A stretch of DNA of 13,234 nucleotides from Acidiphilium sp. CAG:727 (GCA_000437515.1 FR898414.1:12493-25726); one strand, 5' to 3'; shown: positions 1 to 7,330, counted from the stretch's first letter. Program-made: numbers and translations. Notes: generated by a model from the letters alone, not told the origin.

Positions 1-198
1 ATGATGTCCGTGTTTGAAAAAGACGGTAAACCTCGGTATTACATCGTGAATCTGGCTTCGGCTTATAAAAACAAGGTAAAAATAACTTTGCCCGCAGGCG
101 CGTACGAAATAATTCGAAAAAACGAAAAACACGTTTCAAACGAAAATATCGAACTCGTTCTGGACGAGGGCGAGGGAATTTATATAAAGGAATTATAA
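1..198 (+). CDS. C-terminal fragment of an unidentified protein (5' end outside window)
   Basis: The frame is open from the first base and stops at TAA 196-198, giving 65 residues. The ATGs at its left edge have no visible ribosome binding site inside the window, so this is most likely the tail of a longer gene. The residues alternate hydrophobic and polar (YYIVNLAS, KVKITLPAG, IELVLDEGEGIYIKEL), as in the all-beta C-terminal domain that closes many bacterial glycoside hydrolases. That reading rests on composition and on the neighbouring enzyme, not on a recognised motif. Only one base separates its stop from the next ATG, and the ribosome binding site of the next gene (AAAGGA, about 186-191) lies inside it. 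The two genes are therefore almost certainly co-transcribed and possibly translationally coupled. The identity of the full protein cannot be determined here. Confidence 0.6.
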   Translation: MMSVFEKDGKPRYYIVNLASAYKNKVKITLPAGAYEIIRKNEKHVSNENIELVLDEGEGIYIKEL

Positions 199-199
199 G

Positions 200-2623
200 A
201 TGAAAAGATTGCACTTAATTTGTAACGCGCATATTGACCCTATATGGCAATGGGAATGGGAAGAAGGCGCTTCTGCGGCTTTATCGACTTTCCAGAGCGC
301 GGCAAACCTTGCCAAAGACTTCGATTACATATTTTGTCATAACGAAGTAACGCTTTATAAATATACCGAAAAGTATGCGCCTGCATTGTTCGAAGAGATC
401 AAAAAACTCGTAAAACAAGGCAAATGGCATATCATGGGCGGTTGGTATCTTCAGCCCGATTGCGTTATGCCGTGCGGCGAGGGTATCGTCAGACAAATCC
501 GCGAGGGCGAAATATACTTTGAAGAAAAGTTCGGCGTTAAACCTACGACCGCGGTAAATTTTGATCCGTTCGGTCATTCAAGGGGGCTCGTACAGATTCT
601 GACGAAATGCGGTCAGGATTCATATATGTTCATGCGTCCTTACGGGAAATATATGTGGAATCAACTTAAACTCCCCTCCGAATACTTTATTTGGGAGGGG
701 TACGACGGCAGCAGAGTAAAGGCAAGTCGTATAACCGAGTACAATTCCGACCTCGGTAAAGCCACCGAAAAAATTCAGAAAGATATAGATAGACAAAAAG
801 ACGATGCCGAAGTGGCGCAATCTTGTTGGGGCGTCGGCAATCACGGCGGCGGTCCGTCGAGAAAAGACCTTGCGGACGTTGCCGAGATGATAAAAAACAG
901 CAAGGATATAGAGATAAAGTATTCCACGCCCGAAGAGTATTTTGCCGACGTTCAGCCTACCGAGGTTTATGCGGGGTCGCTTGTTCCTTGCATGGTCGGC
1001 TGTTACACGTCTATGGCTGAACTCAAAAAGAAATACCGCAATTTGGAGCGCCAACTTTTCTTTGCCGAAAAAATAGCGAGTATTGCTTCGCTTAAAGGGT
1101 CTTACAAATACCCGACCGAACTGTTGAAAGACGTTACCGAAGATATGCTTAACGTTCAGTTCCACGACATATTGCCGGGTGACATGATCCGCGCGGGCGA
1201 AGAAAATGGATTTACCTATATAAATCACGGGTTGCACATTTTGAATAATATTCGTGCCGACGCGTTCTTCGCTCTTTGCAAAGGCCAGCCTGTGGCGGAA
1301 GAAAATACGTACCCGCTTATGGTGTTCAACCCCAAAGCGACTGCGGAAAAGCAGATTATCGAGTGTGAACTTTCGATTATTCCTACCGGAAACTATATAG
1401 AAAAGCGTTCGTATGTAGAGGTATACGACGATAAAGGCAATAAACTTAAATCGCAAACGGTCAAAGAGGGCAGCAACATTTCTATCGACTGGCGTAAAAA
1501 AGTCGTATTCGAAGCCGAACCGAACGCTATGCAGATTACGCGTTATACGGCAAAGACCGTCGTGTTGCCCGTAAAGAATTATCCCGAAGTCAAAGACGAT
1601 GTCGTTTTCGATAACGGCGAAAAGAAAGTCGTTATAAGCGCGAAAACGGGGCTTATCGAAAGTTACGTCGTAAACGGAAAAGAATATTGCAAAGGCAAGT
1701 TTTTCAAACCCGAGATATACGACGATACGCCCGACCCGTGGGGAATGAACGAACCTTACGTCGGTCATAACGGCGAAGAACTTAAATTGCTCGAAACTCC
1801 CGACGGCGTGTTCGACGGAATGAAATCTATTCAGATTATCGAAGACGGAGATATCTATCTCGGCGTCGAAGCCTTTTTCGGACTCGGACTTACGAGGGTA
1901 AGGATAGGTTATAAAATTTATAAAAACGGAATCGATGTAGACGTTGACGTAAACGTTTTCCCGAACGAAGCGTCAAAGGCGATAAAAGTTTCGCTCGACG
2001 TCGGAAACGGCAGATACGTCGGAGAACAGATTTTCGGCAAAGAAGAACTGTTTAACGACGGCAGAGAGTGTATAGCGCAGAACTTCGTCGCGCTCGAAAC
2101 CGATAAAAACGACTATCTTGAAATCGTAACGCAAGATAACTTCGGTTCGTCTTATAAAGACGGAAAAGTCGCGCTTACGCTCGTTAAAACGGCAACTTAT
2201 TGCGCGCACCCGGTTCCGAACAGACCGCTGCTCCGCGACGGAATATTCATTTCTAAAATCGATCAGGGGCAGAGGGATTTCGCTTTCCGTTTAACTACGG
2301 CGAAAGAAAACGAACTTAAAAAACACGCAGACGCTTTCGTCGAAAAGCCTTACGCGCTTAACGTTTTCTCGACGATTGACGAAAAAGACGATAACGGCTT
2401 TACCGTTTCGGGCGATAACGCTAATATATCTTTCGTAACTCTTAAACGGGCAAGGCAGGTAGACGGATACGTAATGCGCCTTCAGAATAACTCCGAAACG
2501 GAAGAGAAAGAAACGGTTAAGTTCAGAGATAAGTCGATTAACCTTATATTCGGCAAGTACGAAGTGAAAACCGTCGTCTATGACGGCGATGCGCTTAAAG
2601 AAATAAAAGAAATGCTGATTTGA
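200..2623 (+). CDS. GH38-family alpha-mannosidase, cytoplasmic
   Basis: This 807-residue protein is predicted to hydrolyse alpha-mannosidic bonds by the retaining, zinc-dependent mechanism of glycoside hydrolase family 38. The N-terminal catalytic domain (about 1-260) opens with NAHIDPIW, giving putative zinc ligands His11 and Asp13. Asp122 in NFDPFGHS matches the family's nucleophile and third ligand. A helical middle section (about 265-345) contains FHDILPG; His322 fits the fourth zinc ligand. The remainder (about 350-807) is beta-rich, as in the family's C-terminal sandwich domains. Length is normal for bacterial members. There is no signal peptide or membrane segment, so it should act in the cytoplasm on imported oligosaccharides. 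The ATG at 200 is supported by AAAGGA about 8 nt upstream and by the invariant-type motif starting at residue 9. The exact linkage specificity, including mannosylglycerate-type substrates, cannot be read from sequence. Confidence 0.93.
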   Translation: MKRLHLICNAHIDPIWQWEWEEGASAALSTFQSAANLAKDFDYIFCHNEVTLYKYTEKYAPALFEEIKKLVKQGKWHIMGGWYLQPDCVMPCGEGIVRQIREGEIYFEEKFGVKPTTAVNFDPFGHSRGLVQILTKCGQDSYMFMRPYGKYMWNQLKLPSEYFIWEGYDGSRVKASRITEYNSDLGKATEKIQKDIDRQKDDAEVAQSCWGVGNHGGGPSRKDLADVAEMIKNSKDIEIKYSTPEEYFADVQPTEVYAGSLVPCMVGCYTSMAELKKKYRNLERQLFFAEKIASIASLKGSYKYPTELLKDVTEDMLNVQFHDILPGDMIRAGEENGFTYINHGLHILNNIRADAFFALCKGQPVAEENTYPLMVFNPKATAEKQIIECELSIIPTGNYIEKRSYVEVYDDKGNKLKSQTVKEGSNISIDWRKKVVFEAEPNAMQITRYTAKTVVLPVKNYPEVKDDVVFDNGEKKVVISAKTGLIESYVVNGKEYCKGKFFKPEIYDDTPDPWGMNEPYVGHNGEELKLLETPDGVFDGMKSIQIIEDGDIYLGVEAFFGLGLTRVRIGYKIYKNGIDVDVDVNVFPNEASKAIKVSLDVGNGRYVGEQIFGKEELFNDGRECIAQNFVALETDKNDYLEIVTQDNFGSSYKDGKVALTLVKTATYCAHPVPNRPLLRDGIFISKIDQGQRDFAFRLTTAKENELKKHADAFVEKPYALNVFSTIDEKDDNGFTVSGDNANISFVTLKRARQVDGYVMRLQNNSETEEKETVKFRDKSINLIFGKYEVKTVVYDGDALKEIKEMLI

Positions 2624-2648
2624 CGACGACTTGACGTACAGAATAACT

Positions 2649-2680
2649 GTCATCGCGAGCGTAGCGTGGCGATCCCCGCA
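2649..2680 (+). repeat. Dispersed hairpin repeat, copy 1 (+)
   Basis: The unit starts TGTCAT, has GAGCGTAGCG in the middle and ends in GGCGATCCCCG. Outer arms ATCGC (2652-2656) and GCGAT (2669-2673) form a 5-bp stem. It aligns with two other units in the same gap, one of them inverted: all share GTCAT, then three variable bases, then GAGC. Repeats of this GTCATnnnGAGC...GCG type are widespread intergenic elements in many bacteria. Read on the minus strand they encode runs such as RHATLAMT, a familiar source of spurious short ORFs, and that run is present here. Confidence 0.75.
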
Positions 2681-2684
2681 ATAA

Positions 2685-2699
2685 AAGTCGGAGCGACTT
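2685..2699. other. Small perfect hairpin
   Basis: AAGTCG (2685-2690) and CGACTT (2694-2699) form a perfect 6-bp stem around a GAG triloop, a few bases after repeat copy 1. No T run follows, so it is not a convincing intrinsic terminator. It may be part of the same repeat element. Confidence 0.45.
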
Positions 2700-2785
2700 G
2701 CATAGGCGGACACACTTTCGTAAGGGTAGATTACTGCGGAGTGTATGTTACAAATAATATCGAATCCGTAGGTTCTGCCTTTCCG

Positions 2786-2815
2786 GGCGATGTTTCGCTT
2801 ACGCTCAACATGACG
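2786..2815 (-). repeat. Dispersed hairpin repeat, copy 2, inverted (-)
   Basis: Read on the minus strand, this unit begins CGTCATGTTGAGCG and continues TAAGCGAAACATCGCC, the same layout as the flanking + copies. On + its arms are ATGTT (2790-2794) and AACAT (2807-2811), a perfect 5-bp stem. On the minus strand the inner part reads GA-GC-GTAA-GC-GA, which would give tandem G·A mismatches and a GNRA-type tetraloop. The three bases after GTCAT are GTT here, CGC in copy 1 and TCT in copy 3, and the opposite arm changes to match each time. Confidence 0.7.
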
Positions 2816-2829
2816 AATTGCTTGTGTGC

Positions 2830-2862
2830 TGTCATTCTGAGCCTTTGGCGAAGAATCTCCCG
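2830..2862 (+). repeat. Dispersed hairpin repeat, copy 3 (+)
   Basis: This unit begins TGTCATTCTGAGCC and continues TTTGGCGAAGAATCTCCCG. Outer arms ATTCT (2834-2838) and AGAAT (2852-2856) pair perfectly. An inner GCC (2841-2843) pairs with GGC (2847-2849) across a TTT loop, and the two stems are separated by a GA/GA tandem mismatch. It sits 14 bp from the inverted copy at 2786-2815, so the two could also form a larger imperfect inverted repeat. Confidence 0.75.
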
Positions 2863-2869
2863 GAAGGGT

Positions 2870-2972
2870 GGTTAAAAGCGGAAAGAGTCAAAAGCATAAA
2901 ATTTCATTAAAAGTTCAATAAATCACGATATAAAAGGGTAATCCGTTTATATAAAAAATCATTATAGGAGGG
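2870..2972 (+). promoter_or_regulatory. Probable promoter region and strong RBS of the lipoprotein gene
   Basis: This A/T-rich stretch contains TATAAA at 2929-2934 and again at 2950-2955, either of which could serve as a -10 element. No good -35 hexamer sits at the usual spacing, so the exact promoter is uncertain. AGGAGGG at 2966-2972 is a strong Shine-Dalgarno sequence that fixes the ATG at 2983. The preceding repeats and the 359-bp gap make a new transcription start here likely. Confidence 0.35.
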
Positions 2973-2982
2973 TATTTTTAAG

Positions 2983-4395
2983 ATGAGAAATACCAGAAAG
3001 ATGGCAGTTGTCGCAGGCTTGCTTGCGATAGCGACTAGTTGCTGTTTGCTTGTAGGATGTTCTTCCGATGGCAACAAAACCACCGGTAAATCCGAATACG
3101 ACGTTTATTATTCAACCGACGTCGCTTATACGATCACCGGCGAAACCAAAGTAAAAGCGGGCGCAGACTATACGTTTACCGTAACTCCCGCGGCAGGCTA
3201 CGACGCTTCGGCAATGGTAGTTAAGGCTAACGGCAAAACTCTTACCGCTAACAACGGTACGTATACGGTTGCAAAAGTAAACGACACCGTCGCTATTTAC
3301 GTAAGCGGAATAGTTGCTCCTTCGGTCGAATACGTAAACGTTACGTTTAGCGGCGAACACGTAGACTTCACGGGCGATTCTCAAGCCGAAAAAGGTGAAG
3401 ATTACACCTTTACGGTAGTTGCTTACGACGGTTACACTCTCGGCGAAGTTAAAAACGGAACTACCGTACTTACCGCTAATAATGACGGCGTTTATACCGT
3501 AGAAGATGCGGACGAAGATATCGCTATCACCGCTACCGCTACTAAGATTCTTGCTCTTAAAACCGTTGCAGGAGACACTCCGAGTAAAGGTGGCAACGTT
3601 TATGTCGATTCCGATAACAGAACGCACCTTAAAGTCGACTTCGTTGCAGATGATAAATTTATGAACAAAGATGACCCAACTAAGTGCCATTATTCCGAAG
3701 TAGGTTTCTCGCTTACAGATGAAGCATGGGGTTCTGCACCTGCAAGCGCAAATCTTGCAATCGTTACCCTTAAAATCAATTCTTGGGGTAGCGACGTGTC
3801 TGAAGATATCAATTCCACTAACGGCACTAACCTTTGGATGGTAAATAACGGTATTGCCGAACTCGGATTCGGTAATATGAAGTGGCCCGGTTGCGGAGCT
3901 GCCGAATATCCCGAAGGTTCTCTTTTGTGCGTTGAACTTGCCAAGGGCGGTATAGTTATCGGTAAAAACGATAATGGTGAAGATATTTTATCTTCTGAAA
4001 GCAAATTTGCAGTAAGAAACTCCGACGGTTTCGACGCTACGGTTATGAGCGTAGAATTCAAAACTTTGACTTCTGTAGGTACTGTGGTATCCGGTTCGGT
4101 CAATGTAGCAAAAGACGAACTTAATAATATTTACCTTACGAATGCAGGCGGAGGAAAAATTAAACTCGACCTTACGACTATTCTCGGCGACGCGTGCAAA
4201 GGTAAGAAAGTGAACTTTGTTGTTATGAGAGTTGACGATATAACCAATAAGAATAATACTTTTGGTCCTATAGCGATGAAAGACGCTAAGGGTTGTTCTT
4301 TTGATGCAAATTTGAGCGGTGACGGAACTATCGAACTCGACATCGATCAAATGGCTGGTCTTGCAATGATCAGAGTTTCGCTTGTAAGCGCGTAA
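2983..4395 (+). CDS. Surface lipoprotein with two tandem beta repeats
   Basis: This 470-residue protein carries a typical lipoprotein signal: Arg/Lys-rich start, hydrophobic core and lipobox LVGC with Cys26 as the lipidation site. It should be anchored on the outer face of the membrane. Two tandem repeats follow at about residues 47-110 and 118-188. Both contain a (A/K)G-DYTFTV core, a GY turn, then TLTANN or VLTANN and a YTV strand. They resemble small beta modules found in Gram-positive surface proteins. The C-terminal half (about 195-470) is not recognised: beta-strand-like, glycine-rich, with cysteines at 235, 304, 316, 405 and 438 and a WPGCG segment near 301. No catalytic motif is visible. 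AGGAGG at 2966-2971 supports this start. Its place before a sugar transporter suggests glycan binding or presentation, by inference only. Codons in the second half look more A/T-ending (GCA, TCT) than in neighbouring genes. Confidence 0.85.
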   Translation: MRNTRKMAVVAGLLAIATSCCLLVGCSSDGNKTTGKSEYDVYYSTDVAYTITGETKVKAGADYTFTVTPAAGYDASAMVVKANGKTLTANNGTYTVAKVNDTVAIYVSGIVAPSVEYVNVTFSGEHVDFTGDSQAEKGEDYTFTVVAYDGYTLGEVKNGTTVLTANNDGVYTVEDADEDIAITATATKILALKTVAGDTPSKGGNVYVDSDNRTHLKVDFVADDKFMNKDDPTKCHYSEVGFSLTDEAWGSAPASANLAIVTLKINSWGSDVSEDINSTNGTNLWMVNNGIAELGFGNMKWPGCGAAEYPEGSLLCVELAKGGIVIGKNDNGEDILSSESKFAVRNSDGFDATVMSVEFKTLTSVGTVVSGSVNVAKDELNNIYLTNAGGGKIKLDLTTILGDACKGKKVNFVVMRVDDITNKNNTFGPIAMKDAKGCSFDANLSGDGTIELDIDQMAGLAMIRVSLVSA

Positions 4396-4415
4396 ACGCT
4401 TAAACTTAATTAAAA

Positions 4416-4460
4416 GTCTGTCTGCTCGTTCCGCTTTTTGTCGGAACGGGCGGATAAGAC
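4416..4460 (+). terminator. Long stem-loop between lipoprotein and binding-protein genes
   Basis: A perfect core, GTTCCG (4428-4433) with CGGAAC (4442-4447), encloses an 8-nt loop. The stem continues outward with further Watson-Crick and G·T pairs. After one bulged A it closes with GTC (4416-4418) and GAC (4458-4460), for roughly 18 pairs in all. Downstream lies AAAACTTTATAAAAATTTTT rather than an immediate T run, so it is not a canonical intrinsic terminator on +. It could be a partial terminator or an mRNA-processing or stabilising structure that sets the lipoprotein's level apart from the transporter's. Confidence 0.5.
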
Positions 4461-4568
4461 AAAACTTTATAAAAATTTTTAACGATGCAACGCCGTTTGT
4501 AAAGGACGGCAAACCACATCATGGCGATTGCCTTAATGTGATTGGTTTTATTAAAACGGAGGTTGAAT
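4461..4568 (+). promoter_or_regulatory. Structured 5' leader of the binding-protein gene
   Basis: Two hairpins can be drawn: GCCGT (4492-4496) with ACGGC (4506-4510), and AAACCACAT (4511-4519) with ATGT (4536-4539) plus GGTTT (4544-4548) across a GATT bulge. Inside the second is GGC (4523-4525) with GCC (4530-4532). GTTTG (4495-4499) can instead pair with CAAAC (4510-4514), which excludes both hairpins. GGAGG (4558-4562) lies just after and gives the ATG at 4569. The set resembles a regulatory leader, but no known riboswitch class is recognised. Confidence 0.35.
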
Positions 4569-6344
4569 ATGAACAAAAAATTAAAATTATGCAGCGCGTT
4601 ACTTGCAGCGGTAACGGCTTGCGGAGTCCTTGCCGGCTGCAAGGGCAAAAAAACGAAAGTAGACGTAACGGGCACGATTATAATCGAACCGTTTGCCAAC
4701 AGTAGTTTCGGAATAAGTTGGATAGAAAAAATGGCGGCGAACTGGCAAGCCGAAACGGGCAGCAAGTTCAAAGTTCTCGTAAAAAAGAACAGTACCGCGC
4801 TTTCCGGAACGCAATTAGAAAGTATGGAAGTATCGAATACAGATATCTTTTTCGGCGCGGAATGTATGTACAATACGGGTTTTTATAAGGGGTATTTCGA
4901 AGATTTGACGGAATTCCTCGATGAAAAGCCCGACGGCGCAAACGGCATGACCGTAAGAGAAAAAATCTTCGACTACGACAAATGGCAGAAGGTATCGAGT
5001 ATCGTTCATTATAATAAACCTGCGGCAGGCACTCAAAACCCGTATGCGGGGCAGTATTATACCTATGAAGGCTGCTATATGCTCCCGTATTCCACGACGA
5101 TGACGGGTATGCTTTACGATCACGAATTGTTCGTAAACGCGGGTCTTATGTCTTACGCCGAAAACACCGACGCGGTTAAATCGGCTCTTACGGCGCAGGG
5201 CATTACTTATGAAGTAGATAACGCAGAAGATTTACTTATCTTTAAGTCTTCTTCGTCCAAAACGAACTATAAAGACGGCGACGCTATCTTGACCGCAGGT
5301 AAAGACGGTAAATACGGCACTTACGACGACGGTCAGCCGCAGACTATGACGGAACTCGCCACTTTGCTCAATAAAATAATGGCGAAAGGCTACAAACCCT
5401 TCCTTTATGCGGATACAGACGAATACGTAACCAACTTGTTCTATTCGTACTTGTTGCAGTTAAAGGGCGAAGACGTTTACAAGGCTCTTACCGCCTACGA
5501 TACCGACGGTAAAACAATTGAATTGAAAGACGGAAGTAAAAAGGTTATTACACCGGATAACGGGTATCTTGCGTATTCTGCCGCGGGTATAGAACAAGCC
5601 GCCGAATTCGTAAAGAAATACTTTATCGACGGAAATACCGAAAGTCGTTACTATAAAACCACTACGACTGTAGGCGACGTAAGAGACGAATTTGTTACCG
5701 ACACCAGCAAAAAGCAACTCGAAATGATCGTCGAAGGCGACTGGTTCGTTACCGGCGCGAGAGATATTCTCAAAGAAAACAACAGGAATCCCGACACGGT
5801 AGATTATCGTATGATGCTTTTGCCCGACATTGAAGGTCAAAAGGGCATTGACGGCGAAGGGCACGGCAGCGTTCTCAATTCTCCCGAAACGGGCGGTATC
5901 GTCGTAAGAAAGCAACCCGTTAATAACCCCGAAAAGTTAGCGGCAATAAAATCGTTCTTAAAATACATGCTTAAAAACGATACGCTTTCCTGGATAACCG
6001 AAAACACGGGTATGCTCCTTAACTATAACTATACGATAAGCGAAGATAAATTTACAAAATTGCCGAAATTCACGCAGACTTGTTACAGCATATTCAACGA
6101 TCACGAAAATATAGCCGTTTACACGTATGCGATAGATAAAATGAGTTCGCCCATCAGATATACCGCAAACGGTATCGATAAAGGATACCTCGTTACTTAC
6201 GGCAACAAAGATTCTTATTCTATCACTTCCGCGTTGAAAGGCGGCATGAGCGCGGCAAAACTTGCCGAGGCTATTGCAAACACTTATCCGCAAAACGTCT
6301 GGAAAGGATTTTTACAGGATATGGAAACTGCTTTAGGAGCATAA
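4569..6344 (+). CDS. Sugar ABC transporter solute-binding lipoprotein (family 1)
   Basis: This 591-residue protein is the extracellular receptor of the transporter encoded just downstream. It starts with a lipoprotein signal whose lipobox LAGC places the lipid anchor on Cys24. The mature part has features of family 1 extracellular solute-binding proteins: an early strand (VTGTIIIEPFANSS) and an IEKMAANWQAETG helix. The later EMIVEGDWFV and KLAAIKSFLKYML segments match the C-lobe of sugar receptors. It is longer than typical members of roughly 400-450 residues. The extra material includes a polar segment near 240-260 reading GKDGKYGTYDDGQ, rich in Asp and Gly. GGAGG at 4558-4562 selects the ATG at 4569 over an in-frame TTG 27 nt upstream, which would put extra residues before the signal peptide. 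The permease gene starts 4 bp after its stop. The ligand is not predictable; an oligosaccharide is likely from the context. Confidence 0.92.
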   Translation: MNKKLKLCSALLAAVTACGVLAGCKGKKTKVDVTGTIIIEPFANSSFGISWIEKMAANWQAETGSKFKVLVKKNSTALSGTQLESMEVSNTDIFFGAECMYNTGFYKGYFEDLTEFLDEKPDGANGMTVREKIFDYDKWQKVSSIVHYNKPAAGTQNPYAGQYYTYEGCYMLPYSTTMTGMLYDHELFVNAGLMSYAENTDAVKSALTAQGITYEVDNAEDLLIFKSSSSKTNYKDGDAILTAGKDGKYGTYDDGQPQTMTELATLLNKIMAKGYKPFLYADTDEYVTNLFYSYLLQLKGEDVYKALTAYDTDGKTIELKDGSKKVITPDNGYLAYSAAGIEQAAEFVKKYFIDGNTESRYYKTTTTVGDVRDEFVTDTSKKQLEMIVEGDWFVTGARDILKENNRNPDTVDYRMMLLPDIEGQKGIDGEGHGSVLNSPETGGIVVRKQPVNNPEKLAAIKSFLKYMLKNDTLSWITENTGMLLNYNYTISEDKFTKLPKFTQTCYSIFNDHENIAVYTYAIDKMSSPIRYTANGIDKGYLVTYGNKDSYSITSALKGGMSAAKLAEAIANTYPQNVWKGFLQDMETALGA

Positions 6345-6348
6345 TTCT

Positions 6349-7329
6349 ATGATAAAAGCAAACTCTGCGGGAAACTTAATACCTAAAAACAAGCGTAAAA
6401 AGGCAGACGTTTCCCGCACGCTGTTCATACTCAGCATAATAACTTATCCGTTATTGCTGTTTATAGTTTTCTACGTTTACGTCAATCTAAACTCTATAGT
6501 AATGGCGTTTACGCAATCTAATATCTACGGTAAAACGTGGTTCGTCGGATTTGCGAATTTCAACTCTTTCATTACGAAAATGTTTTCAAACGGAGACTTG
6601 ATTTCGCAAAGCATGATAAACTCGGTAAAAACGTTTGCTATAAATCTCGTTATATGTCTGCCGCTGTATATCACTTTCTCGTATCTGGTTTTCAAAAAGT
6701 GTTTTATGCACAATACGATAAGGGTAGTGGTAATGTTGCCGCAGATTATATCGGGCTTCGTCGTAAGTATGTTGTTCGTTTCTTTTATCACGGGTACTAA
6801 CTCGCCTATGACGGTTCTTTTCGATAAAATCGGTATAAGGGATATTCGTGGTGGCGGCGTAGAACTTTTGTACAGTAACGGCTATAAGTACGCTTTCGGC
6901 ACGCTTATTTTCTACGGAATATGGGTTTCGTTCGGCACGAACTTGCTCGTATATCCGAACGCCATGAAAGAAATCGGTACCGAAATACTCGAAAGCGCGC
7001 AACTTGACGGAGTAAGCACTATGTGGCAGGAACTTCGCTACATTATCTTGCCACTCATATTCCCGACGGTTTCTACGTTTTTGATTATGGGTATTGCGGG
7101 TATATTTACCGAACAGGGGTACGTACTTACGTTCTTCCCGCAGGGCGTTCCGCTTGGCTGCGACGTGTATAATATGGGCTATTATTACTTTATACAGGTT
7201 CAATCGGGCGCGTCGGGCAACTACAACATGATGGCTGCCGGCGGTTTAATAATGACCTTGATAGTCGCGCCCGTAACGATACTCGTCCGTCATTTGCTTG
7301 AAAAATACGGGCCGTCTACGGAGGTATAA
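6349..7329 (+). CDS. Carbohydrate ABC transporter permease, first subunit (UgpA/LacF-type)
   Basis: A 326-residue integral membrane protein forming half of the translocation channel. Six membrane segments can be drawn, beginning near residues 24-46, 88-114, 124-147, 180-202, 232-253 and 294-314. The cytoplasmic coupling loop that contacts the ATPase is at about 213-236: EILESAQLDGVSTMWQEL followed by RYIILPLI, the EAA-motif signature of this permease family. The short basic N-terminus (residues 13-18, KNKRKK) should be cytoplasmic. AGGAG at 6335-6339 lies inside the end of the preceding gene, about 10 nt before the ATG. It pairs with the next gene product to form the heterodimeric channel. 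The operon seen here contains no ATP-binding gene, so a shared MsmX-like ATPase encoded elsewhere is the usual expectation for this transporter type. Confidence 0.93.
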   Translation: MIKANSAGNLIPKNKRKKADVSRTLFILSIITYPLLLFIVFYVYVNLNSIVMAFTQSNIYGKTWFVGFANFNSFITKMFSNGDLISQSMINSVKTFAINLVICLPLYITFSYLVFKKCFMHNTIRVVVMLPQIISGFVVSMLFVSFITGTNSPMTVLFDKIGIRDIRGGGVELLYSNGYKYAFGTLIFYGIWVSFGTNLLVYPNAMKEIGTEILESAQLDGVSTMWQELRYIILPLIFPTVSTFLIMGIAGIFTEQGYVLTFFPQGVPLGCDVYNMGYYYFIQVQSGASGNYNMMAAGGLIMTLIVAPVTILVRHLLEKYGPSTEV

Positions 7330-7330
7330 T

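Larger units (their letters stand above)
2624..2982. other. 359-bp non-coding gap with repeats and a probable promoter
   Basis: No credible gene is present. The left two thirds (about 2649-2862) hold three related hairpin repeats, annotated separately, plus a small perfect hairpin. A further imperfect nested inverted repeat pairs ACACT (2712-2716) with AGTGT (2740-2744) and, inside it, GTAA (2720-2723) with TTAC (2731-2734). The right third (about 2870-2965) is markedly A/T rich and leads to the ribosome binding site of the next gene. No hairpin followed directly by a T run is visible after the GH38 stop, so the upstream operon's terminator is not evident. Confidence 0.7.

Noticed and set aside
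620..1768. Long antisense open frame (382 codons) inside the GH38 gene
   Set aside because: The forward frame carries the full GH38 motif set. The antisense frame has no family signature and reflects the codon bias of the sense gene, as do those at 8838-9911 and 11290-12588.
2624..2700. Intrinsic terminator after the GH38 gene
   Set aside because: Hairpins are present, but none is followed by a T run on +; they are better explained as repeat elements.
2291..2713. Open frame of 140 codons on - containing the run RHATLAMT
   Set aside because: It starts in the hairpin repeat, and most of it lies antisense to the well-supported GH38 gene. RHATLAMT is the minus-strand reading of the repeat.
2666..2875. 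Open frame of 69 codons on + in the gap after the GH38 gene
   Set aside because: It runs through the three hairpin repeats, lacks a ribosome binding site and has no recognisable protein character. Frames through such repeats are a common artefact.
4542..4568. Upstream in-frame TTG start for the solute-binding protein
   Set aside because: It would add nine residues before a complete lipoprotein signal and lies within the leader hairpin, while GGAGG at 4558-4562 is well placed for the ATG at 4569.
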